DNA of 26,339 nt from JABMRP01 sp964444795 (lineage in GTDB: Bacteria > Planctomycetota > Planctomycetia > Pirellulales > Thermoguttaceae), in contig CAYUIQ010000120.1 in assembly GCA_964444795.1 (NCBI GenBank), positions 1 through 26,339 of the forward strand. Direction: 5' to 3'. This document shows, piece by piece, positions 1 to 6,678 of this stretch; positions within the stretch are counted from its first letter, which is position 1; every line of letters starts with the position of its first letter. Made by a program: the position numbers and the translations under genes. Below the pieces are notes generated by a model, which saw only the letters and a program-made list of their open reading frames with translations, made no database searches and was not told the origin of the DNA.

Positions 1-69
1 ACCACTCCACCGGGCGCTATTCGAGCAGTGCGAGGCATGACCAGAGATTACCCGAGATTACCCAGTTTG

Positions 70-840
70 TCAATATCGGACCTGTCCCGTTTTCTGGCTC
101 GAAGACTCCGCTGTCGCCTTCTTCGCCCAATACTTCGGGTTCCAGTCGAAATAATCCGATAGATCAACCGTGAATTGCACCGGGTTCCCCCCCGACGGAT
201 CGCCGTTCGGGTCATATACCTCTTCCCACAACCCGGTCGGATCGGTCGACCCCACGGGCCGGTTCCCCACGTAGCGATACAGGTTCGCATCGCCGGCGGC
301 GAAGCCGAGGGGGTCGCGGGTGGTGAAGTTGCCGGTGCCTGTATCGTACCAGCGGGCGCGGTAGTAGTACAGGCCGGTGGTCGGGTCGAACTCGCGGCCC
401 GTGTAGAGGATCGTGTTGTCGTACGATGACGCGACGCGGGTATCCGACCAGTCGGCGTTGTAAATGGTTACCTGGCCGTAGGGATCGTAGACGTAGCGTT
501 CCAGGACCACGCCCGTGTCGCTGACCAAGGTGGTGACGTTGCCCAGGGCGTCGGTCAGATAGTAGACGCGGCCGTCGTCGCACGTGTCGTCGGCGTCGGT
601 GTTTTCGTCCCGCAGCACGGGCGAGTCGACATAGCGGTCCGACCAGACGTATTGGTAATGCGGCTGGAGATTCTCCGCCTGGGCGTCGGCGGCGGAAGCA
701 TCCCGGGTTTCGACGACGTTCACGCCGCCGTAGAAGAAGTGTTCGTAGGTGTCCAGCGTGCCGTCGGGGTTGCCGGGGCTTGAGGTGTCGACACCCCGCA
801 CCACGCGGCGCCCGAGGCCGTCGTACGTTTCCGAAATCGG
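70..840 (-). pseudogene. RHS repeat-associated core protein, C-terminal fragment
   Basis: The minus-strand frame encodes the conserved C-terminal core of RHS/YD-repeat proteins. It reads from a YDGLGRRV segment near 835, through YYLTDALGNVTTLVSDTG, ERYVYDPYGQVTIYNADW, LYTGREFDPTTGLYYYRARW and RDPLGFAAGDANLYRYVGN, to the DPTGL end motif. A tail of roughly 50 residues follows and stops at the TGA complementary to 70-72. Full RHS proteins are usually over 1000 residues and are secreted or surface-exposed; the core caps a shell of YD repeats, and the variable tail is often a toxin. Here the thousand or so residues upstream are missing. The frame stays open to about 1125, but that stretch has no RHS similarity and overlaps the upstream region of the esterase gene, so I do not count it as coding. 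The tail is hydrophilic, rich in Trp and Lys, and matches no toxin family I recognise. I infer a truncated remnant, possibly left by recombination, that is unlikely to be expressed as a working protein. Confidence 0.8.
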
Positions 841-962
841 TCGATGAGTCGTCTCCGGGTGATCCAAGGTGTGGACTGGTATTTCGCGAGAATCGCCTTG
901 ACGGCCTCGGCCACCTTGGTCTCCGTCCGGTAGCGGGTGCGAAACGGCACGAGCAGCGTACT
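840..962 (-). other. Possible transposase-like fragment
   Basis: Just upstream of the RHS fragment, a different minus-strand frame reads VPFRTRYRTETKVAEAV followed by KAILAKYQSTPWI. This amphipathic stretch resembles the N-terminal part of some IS4/IS1634-type transposases, but it is only about 40 residues long and the family assignment is from memory. It lies exactly between the RHS break and the esterase upstream region, so it could be debris from the event that cut the RHS gene. It could equally be chance. Confidence 0.2.
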
Positions 963-1113
963 TGCTGGCAACCAGAATCCGGCATGGTATAATCAGAAGG
1001 TCCCGCCACGAAGCGGTTTGTGTTTGAAGGTCTGACGGGCGTGCCGCCAGACTGAATCGTGACCCCCCCACCCACGGGAGACTTTCCATGACTTTCCGCC
1101 GCCGAACTCGATC
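940..1113 (+). repeat. Upstream region of the esterase gene, copy 1 of a diverged direct repeat
   Basis: This stretch covers the promoter, leader and first codons of the esterase gene. It recurs at about 9060-9235 with many substitutions and a few small indels. Shared blocks include GAAACGGCACG, a TATAAT/TACAAT box, CGGTTTGTGTTTGA, GCCGCCA, and the start-codon region with ATGAC followed by TTCCG. The similarity ends within the signal peptide. Confidence 0.75.
965..993 (+). promoter_or_regulatory. Sigma70-like promoter of the esterase gene
   Basis: CTGGCA at 965-970 matches the TTGACA -35 consensus at four of six positions. A 17-base spacer separates it from a perfect TATAAT at 988-993. The start codon lies 95 bases downstream. 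The box is kept as TACAAT in the second copy near 9107, which supports its being functional. Confidence 0.55.
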
Positions 1114-2164
1114 GTTCTTGCCCATCGCCGCCGTCGCGATGGTGCTGCTCGCCTTGCCTGTCTTTCCCGCTGAGGCTCCCGGTCAACTGCCCGACCCGGA
1201 CGGCAGAGAAGCCGACATGACCAAGCCCGTGCAGGTGTACATCCTGCTGGGCCAGTCGAACATGCTGGGCTTCGGGAAGATCAAAGGGGGGGACGGCTCG
1301 CTGGAACACGCGGTGAAAGAGAAAGGGCTGTATCCCTATCTGGTGGACGACGCGGGCAACTGGACCGAGCGCAAGGATGTCCGCAACGTGCGCGTCATGG
1401 GAAGTGGTGACGGCGCCATGAGGCTCTTCAACAACGAGTGGATGACCATCACGGGCAACATCGGCCCGGAGATCGGGATCGGGCATCACGTGGGGCAGGT
1501 CACCGACGCGCCGGTGATGATCCTCAAGAGCTGTATTGGCAATCGTGCCCTGGGCTGGGACTTGTTGCCGCCGGGCAGCGAAGGCTTTGAGTTTACCGAT
1601 GCCAAGGGCGTCACCTGGATTCATCCCGGGTACAAGGGGTCGCCCGAGCGCTGGGAGAAGGGCACGGAGCCGAAGAGGATCGGCTGGTATGCCGGCATGC
1701 AGTACGACGGCGATGTCGCCAGAGCGAAGCAGGTGTTGGCCGAACTCGACAAGTATTACCCCGGCGCCAAGGGATACGAGGTCGCGGGCTTCTGCTGGTG
1801 GCAGGGTGATCGGGACAGCCGTAGCGCCGCGCTTTCGGGCCGCTACGAGAAGAATCTTGTCCATCTCATCAAGCAGCTTCGCAAGGACTTCAATGCGCCG
1901 GGCGCGAAATTTGTCTGTGCCTCGCTCGGCCAGACCGAAAAAGGCGCCACCGATGGCGGTGGAAAGATCCTCGACGCCATGCTCGCGGTCGACGGCCAGT
2001 CCGGCAAGTATCCGGAGTTCAAAGGCAACGTCGCTTCCGTCTACACCCACCCGCTGTCCAAGGGAAGCAGCTCCGGCGGCCACTACGGCGGCAACGCCGA
2101 GACCTACATGAACATCGGCGAGGCGATGGGCAAGGCGATGGTGAAGTTGCTCGAGGGCAGGTAA
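1088..2164 (+). CDS. Secreted SASA-family (sialate O-acetylesterase-like) carbohydrate esterase
   Basis: A 358-residue protein with a signal peptide in residues 1-32: a basic n-region MTFRRRTR, a hydrophobic core, then AEAPG. The mature part starts with the LLGQSNMLGFG block typical of the SASA/DUF303 esterases. The nucleophile is the Ser of GQSNM at residue 57. Further family motifs are GPEIGIGH, CWWQGDRDS near residue 237, and the C-terminal HYGGNAETYMNIGEAMG block, where His332 is the likely catalytic base. Family members remove acetyl groups from sialic acids or from plant polysaccharides such as xylan; the substrate here cannot be told. The length is normal for a single-domain member. 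The ATG has GGAG at 1077-1080 seven bases upstream. The protein probably acts in the periplasm or outside the cell. The gene is preceded by its own promoter, and a GC-rich palindromic hairpin follows the stop, so it is probably monocistronic. Confidence 0.88.
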   Translation: MTFRRRTRSFLPIAAVAMVLLALPVFPAEAPGQLPDPDGREADMTKPVQVYILLGQSNMLGFGKIKGGDGSLEHAVKEKGLYPYLVDDAGNWTERKDVRNVRVMGSGDGAMRLFNNEWMTITGNIGPEIGIGHHVGQVTDAPVMILKSCIGNRALGWDLLPPGSEGFEFTDAKGVTWIHPGYKGSPERWEKGTEPKRIGWYAGMQYDGDVARAKQVLAELDKYYPGAKGYEVAGFCWWQGDRDSRSAALSGRYEKNLVHLIKQLRKDFNAPGAKFVCASLGQTEKGATDGGGKILDAMLAVDGQSGKYPEFKGNVASVYTHPLSKGSSSGGHYGGNAETYMNIGEAMGKAMVKLLEGR

Positions 2165-2177
2165 TTTGACCGATCAA

Positions 2178-2203
2178 GCGGATCCGCGGCAATGCGGATC
2201 CGC
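2178..2203 (+). terminator. GC-rich hairpin after the esterase gene
   Basis: Two copies of the self-complementary 10-mer GCGGATCCGC (2178-2187 and 2194-2203) are separated by GGCAAT. They can form a perfect 10-bp stem with a 6-base loop, 14 bases after the stop codon. No T-run follows, so it may be a pause or mRNA-stability hairpin rather than a classical intrinsic terminator. Confidence 0.45.
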
Positions 2204-2343
2204 GATGGGAATGCCATGACCACATGGAACCGCATCACATCGCCCATGGTTCATTCCTTGCAGTCCGAAGACTACAGATGCTATTGCCTCATGCTCGTCT
2301 TTGAAGGCCGAAAGAAGGAGCACAACCTGGAGTGTGATATGCG

Positions 2344-3372
2344 ATGAGGACATCCAAGGTGATCCATGTGGTGAGCTGCCACGCGGAAGGCGAAGTTGGC
2401 GATGTAATCGTCGGCGGAGTAGCGCCGCCGCCTGGTGACACGATTTGGGAGCAGCGTTGTTTCCTCGAGAAGGATGATCGGCTGCGGCGATTTGTGCTCA
2501 ACGAGCCGCGAGGCGGCGTGTTTCGGCACGTAAACCTGTTGGTTCCGCCAAAGGATCCCCGGGCCCAGGTCGGCTGGATCATCATGGAGCCCGCGGATAC
2601 TCCGCCGATGTCGGGCTCCAACTCGATCTGCGTGGCGACCGTGGTGCTGGTCACGGGAATCGTTCCCATGACCGAGCCGGAAACAGACCTGCTGATGGAA
2701 ACGCCGGGCGGTGTGGTCAAAGCGCGGGCACTCTGTCGCAATGGTAAGGCGGAGCGAATCACAATCACCAACGTGCCTTCGTTTGCCGACAAGCTCGCAG
2801 CGCCGCTGGAAGTGGAAGGACTCGGCACGCTCACGGTCGATACAGCCTACGGCGGCGACAGCTTCGTCATCGTCGATGCGAAATCGCTGGGATTTGAAAT
2901 CACCCCGGACGAAGCCGTCGAGCTGGTCGCGACCGGCATGAAGATCACGGCCGCGGCCAACGAGCAGCTCGGATTTCAGCACCCGGTGCATGCCGAGTGG
3001 AAGCACATTTCGTTTTGCCAGTTTGCCGGCCCGCTTGCGGAGGAGAATGGCGAGCTGGTGGGGCCGAACGCCGTGTGTGTACGCCCCGGCAAGATCGACC
3101 GGTCACCAACCGGCACGGGCTGTTCGGCTCGGATGGCGGTTCTGCATGCTCGGGGACGAATGCGGGTTGGTGATCGCTATCGCGCCCGGTCGATCATCGG
3201 ATCCGAGTTCGAGTGTGCTATCGATTCGTTGACTTCGGTCGGGCGGACCAAGGCGATCGTGCCGACGGTCTCGGGCCGGGCGTGGATCACGGGAACGCAT
3301 CAACTCATGCTCGATCCCGAAGACCCGTGGCCCGAAGGCTATCGGATCGCCGACACGTGGCCGGTCATGTGA
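2344..3372 (+). CDS. Proline racemase superfamily protein with Ser/Thr at the catalytic Cys positions
   Basis: A 342-residue cytoplasmic protein of the proline racemase / hydroxyproline epimerase / 3-hydroxyproline dehydratase superfamily. Family signs are the HVVSCHAEGEVGDVI N-terminus, RGG-F-HVN near residue 57, the motif-1 region PPMSGSNSICV, the TPGG turn near 121, YGGDSFVIVDA near 169, and the motif-3 region DRSPTGTGCSARMAVLHARG. Proline racemases use two Cys, in MCGH and SPCGTG. Here the first position is Ser90 (and the following His is Ser92) and the second is Thr256; a Cys lies four residues further on at 260. Known 3-hydroxyproline dehydratases have Cys then Thr, and some epimerases have Ser then Cys. 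The Ser/Thr pair therefore argues against simple racemisation and leaves the reaction open; dehydratase or lyase chemistry on a hydroxyproline-type substrate is possible. GGAG at 2329-2332 is the likely ribosome binding site. The FAD protein gene follows after 54 bases. Confidence 0.88.
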   Translation: MRTSKVIHVVSCHAEGEVGDVIVGGVAPPPGDTIWEQRCFLEKDDRLRRFVLNEPRGGVFRHVNLLVPPKDPRAQVGWIIMEPADTPPMSGSNSICVATVVLVTGIVPMTEPETDLLMETPGGVVKARALCRNGKAERITITNVPSFADKLAAPLEVEGLGTLTVDTAYGGDSFVIVDAKSLGFEITPDEAVELVATGMKITAAANEQLGFQHPVHAEWKHISFCQFAGPLAEENGELVGPNAVCVRPGKIDRSPTGTGCSARMAVLHARGRMRVGDRYRARSIIGSEFECAIDSLTSVGRTKAIVPTVSGRAWITGTHQLMLDPEDPWPEGYRIADTWPVM

Positions 3373-3411
3373 GGGAGGTTCTCGCAACCTGCCCGAGGAA
3401 CTGCAATTTCC

Positions 3412-3417
3412 GGAGGT
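3412..3417 (+). promoter_or_regulatory. Strong ribosome binding site GGAGGT
   Basis: GGAGGT lies nine bases before the ATG at 3427. It favours this start over the in-frame ATG at 3541, even though it gives the encoded protein an unusually long charged segment before its signal-like hydrophobic stretch. Confidence 0.6.
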
Positions 3418-3426
3418 GCCTTAGCG

Positions 3427-6400
3427 ATGAAACAAGAACATCTGTTCCGCCTCGCTTATAGACGGCAATCAGTAACGACAACGAGTGAAACACGGAAGAA
3501 GAAGGAGATCAGAAGAAGCAAAACTACAGCCGCCTTGCGAATGGCCGCCATCGCGATGGCGTCGCTTGTCCCTTCGGCCTCGCTGTGCGCAGTAGACGCG
3601 AAATCGAACGCGAAGGCGGAAGCACCGAAGGAAGCCCACTTCGACCCCGTCATCGAATCGGCCAAAGATATCCCGATTGCTTTCGACGTCGATGTCGTCG
3701 TTGTCGGGGGCACTGGCGGCGCGGTCGAGTGCGCGTGCGAGGCAGCGCGGCAGGGGGCAAGTGTGTTCCTACTTGCGCCGCGACCATACCTGGGTACCGA
3801 CATTTGCTCGACGTTGCGTCTTTGGTTGGAGGAAGACGAACGGCCGCAGTCGAAGCTGGGCGTTGCGTGCTTTGGCGCGGGCCGGGTGGCGACACCGTAC
3901 GGGGTCAAGGCTGCTATGGACCGCTCTTTGCTCGATGCAGGAGTGTTGTACCTGACCGGATGCTACGCAACGGACGTGTTGCGCGACGCGGACGATCGAA
4001 TCGCCGGCGTCGTGATGGCCAACCGTAGCGGCCGACAGGCGGTGCGGGCGAAGGTGGTCGTCGACGCGACCGGGCACGCCGTTGTTGCACGATTGGCCGG
4101 CGCGCCGTTTCGCCCCTTTGTTTCGGGCCCACAGACGTTCCGCCGCGTCGTCGCCGGCGGCACGATGTGCAGCGGCGAAGGGATCCTCGGTAAAGAGATG
4201 AAATTCACCTTCGGCTCGACGCACCGCCTGCCGGTCTACGAGTACACGCTCCGAATCGACATGGAAGACAACGGCCCGCGGTCTATGCAGCGGGCCGAGC
4301 ACGCAGCGCGAGACATGACCTTCGCGGCCGGTTCGGAAGTCGCGTCCGAAACGCTGTGCGGTACTGTGTCTGACACGATCATCTCCGAGCGGCGCCTCGA
4401 CGCGCGGCCCGGCGCAGCGGAACGGACGCTCGGTGCTTTTCGACCGAAAGGGATGGAGCGGCTCTTCATCCTTGGTCCTCATGCGGACGTTGGAGGCTCG
4501 ATCGCGGCAAAGCTGCTGCGGCCGCTCGAAATGATGACTTTCGGCAAGCGAATCGGCCGCGCCGCCGCCGTCGAGGCCGCCAATCTGCCTGCTACTGGAG
4601 ACGCATGTCTTCCGGAGGCTGATACAGAGCCCGGCATCACGGTGACCGTCGGCGAGGATCTCGTCGGGATCCGGCCAAACAACCTCGGGACGCTTCACGC
4701 CGGCACTCGCCCGCTGCCCGTGTTCGGGCGATACGACGTGGTTGTTGTGGGCGGCGGAACATCGGGCGCGCCGGCGGGCATCGCGGCGGCCAAAAGCGGG
4801 GCCAAGACGCTGGTCGTCGAGTACCTGCACGAGCTTGGCGGCGTCGGCACGGTCGGCTTGATCGGCTCGTACTGGTATGGGCTGCGACGGGGATTCACCC
4901 GTCAAATCGACGAGCAGGTCAATCCGGGCAAGGGTGCGTGGAATGCCGTGGAGAAGGCCGAGTGGTACCGTCGCGAGTTGCGCCGCAGCGGTGCCGAGGT
5001 CTGGTTTGGCACGCTGGCCTGCGGCGCGGTGGTCGACGGTCGACAGGTCCGCGGAGTCGTCGTCGCGACGCCGTTTGGTCGCGGTGCCGTGCTGGCCGAC
5101 GTGGTCATCGACGCCACCGGCAACTCCGACGTGGCCGCCAGCGCCGGGGCACAAACCCGATACGGCATTTCCGACAACGGCAGCCTGAACGTGCAGATCG
5201 CCGGCTTCCCGGATCGTCCCATGAAGAAGTCGTACGTCAACACCTGCTACACCATGGTGGATGATACGGACGTGTTGGACGTGTGGCACTTGATGACGTG
5301 GCGGCGGATGAAGCAGCAGGGCCGTTCGACCGCGTTCGACGTAGGACAGTTGATCGATTCACGGGAACGACGACGCATCGTCGGCGATGCCACGTTGACA
5401 ACGCACGACATTCTTACTCACCGTACGTTTCCCGATACGATCAGCCAACACTACAGCAACTTCGACGCGGCAGCGTTCCCCGACGCCAAGCTGCTGCTGT
5501 TGGCCGATGCAAAGGGCCCCACATTCCACACCGATCTGCCCTACCGCTGCCTGCTGCCGAAGGGGTTGGGCGGCATCTTTGTGGTTGGACTCGGGTGCAG
5601 CGCCGATCGCGATGCCATGACGCTGATCCGCATGCAAGCCGACCTGCAAAACCAGGGTTACGCCGCAGGTCTGGCCGCCGCGGCCGCCGCCCGGATCGGC
5701 GGCGACACTCGCCGCGTCGATGTCAAGTCCGTACAACAGCAACTCGTCCGCCAGCGCGTGCTGGACCAGCGAGTACTCACCGACCGCGACTCATTCCCCA
5801 TGAGTTCCGAAGAGATTGAACGAGCAGTGGAAGCAGTAGGCAAGACACCCAACCGTCAGACATCGCTTGCTCGTCTGGCCGTCATCGTGGCCCACCCCCG
5901 CGAGGCTATTCCCTTGCTGAAGGCACGTTACCGCGAGACAACCGATCCGATCGCCAGACTTAAATGCGCACAGATCCTCGCGATCCTCGGCGACCCGACC
6001 GGCGCCGCGACGCTGATCGACGCCGTCAATGCCCATTCGGGATGGGACGCCGGCGTGCCGCTTTCCTCGCAACGCAAGACCGGCAATACGTTCAGCGATC
6101 TCGATCGACTGGTCATCGCCCTGGGTTACAGCCGCGCCCCGGACGCTCTTGCTCCGCTGATCGCAAAGCTTGGGCAACTGAAACCCACGAGCAAGCTATC
6201 CCACTACAAGGCGATCTCCCATGCCCTGCGGCACTTCCCGCCATCCGTCGACTCCGAATCGCCACTGACCGACCTGCTGAACCAACCCGGGTTTGCCAAT
6301 CACGCGACGGTGGTTTCCCTGATCCCGGCGGAACGACAGACCGAAAGACCGTCATCCGGCTTGTCGGAGCGCCGCGTTACCAACGCCAGTGGTGGAGGCA

Positions 6401-6555
6401 ACCTGAATAACTCGTACAAGGAGCTGCTCGTCGCCGCCATGCTTCATCGGTGCGGAGACCCCGACGGCACGGCGACCGCCATCCTCAAGCAGTACACGCA
6501 CGACGTGCATGGCCACTTCGCACGTTACGCACAACGGGCGGTGGGTGACAGGTGA
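3427..6555 (+). CDS. Exported double FAD-dependent oxidoreductase with C-terminal HEAT-like repeats
   Basis: A 1042-residue protein. Residues 1-38 are basic and polar; residues 39-56 (MAAIAMASLVPSASLCA) are a signal-peptide-like hydrophobic segment. Two Rossmann-type FAD-binding modules follow. The first starts with DVVVVGGTGGAVE at about residue 89 and the second with DVVVVGGGTSGAP at about residue 438, each followed by a beta strand (VFLLAPR and TLVVEY) and a later VVDATGHA or VIDATGNS motif. This is the FAD_oxidored (PF12831-like) pattern, in duplicate. From about residue 800 the sequence turns into short helical repeats such as LARLAVIVAHPREAIPLLK and ARLKCAQILAILGDPTGAA, resembling PBS-lyase HEAT repeats. 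Substrate and electron acceptor are unknown. In this family single-module members are commonly near 450-700 residues, so the tandem fusion is unusual. It follows the proline racemase homologue by 54 bases and may be co-transcribed, though the export signal argues against a shared cytoplasmic pathway. An alternative start at 3541 would give a cleaner signal peptide. Confidence 0.82.
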   Translation: MKQEHLFRLAYRRQSVTTTSETRKKKEIRRSKTTAALRMAAIAMASLVPSASLCAVDAKSNAKAEAPKEAHFDPVIESAKDIPIAFDVDVVVVGGTGGAVECACEAARQGASVFLLAPRPYLGTDICSTLRLWLEEDERPQSKLGVACFGAGRVATPYGVKAAMDRSLLDAGVLYLTGCYATDVLRDADDRIAGVVMANRSGRQAVRAKVVVDATGHAVVARLAGAPFRPFVSGPQTFRRVVAGGTMCSGEGILGKEMKFTFGSTHRLPVYEYTLRIDMEDNGPRSMQRAEHAARDMTFAAGSEVASETLCGTVSDTIISERRLDARPGAAERTLGAFRPKGMERLFILGPHADVGGSIAAKLLRPLEMMTFGKRIGRAAAVEAANLPATGDACLPEADTEPGITVTVGEDLVGIRPNNLGTLHAGTRPLPVFGRYDVVVVGGGTSGAPAGIAAAKSGAKTLVVEYLHELGGVGTVGLIGSYWYGLRRGFTRQIDEQVNPGKGAWNAVEKAEWYRRELRRSGAEVWFGTLACGAVVDGRQVRGVVVATPFGRGAVLADVVIDATGNSDVAASAGAQTRYGISDNGSLNVQIAGFPDRPMKKSYVNTCYTMVDDTDVLDVWHLMTWRRMKQQGRSTAFDVGQLIDSRERRRIVGDATLTTHDILTHRTFPDTISQHYSNFDAAAFPDAKLLLLADAKGPTFHTDLPYRCLLPKGLGGIFVVGLGCSADRDAMTLIRMQADLQNQGYAAGLAAAAAARIGGDTRRVDVKSVQQQLVRQRVLDQRVLTDRDSFPMSSEEIERAVEAVGKTPNRQTSLARLAVIVAHPREAIPLLKARYRETTDPIARLKCAQILAILGDPTGAATLIDAVNAHSGWDAGVPLSSQRKTGNTFSDLDRLVIALGYSRAPDALAPLIAKLGQLKPTSKLSHYKAISHALRHFPPSVDSESPLTDLLNQPGFANHATVVSLIPAERQTERPSSGLSERRVTNASGGGNLNNSYKELLVAAMLHRCGDPDGTATAILKQYTHDVHGHFARYAQRAVGDR

Positions 6556-6678
6556 TGATGACGACCGCGGATCCCAGCGACCTTGTGCCGTGCTTGTCCG
6601 CACATCGGCCCACCTGTATGAACGAGAGTGGCGAGAACACCACGTGGACAAGAATCTCGAAGCCATGGGAGAACTGGA

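Noticed and set aside
212..2083. Long minus-strand open frame of 623 codons across the RHS fragment and the esterase gene
   Set aside because: It is antisense to the well-supported esterase and lies in another frame of the RHS fragment. Its peptide is Arg/Pro/His-rich with no family motif, as expected from high GC.
3769..5289. Minus-strand open frame of 506 codons opposite the FAD oxidoreductase
   Set aside because: Antisense shadow of a gene with clear FAD motifs; composition is Arg/His-rich without domains.
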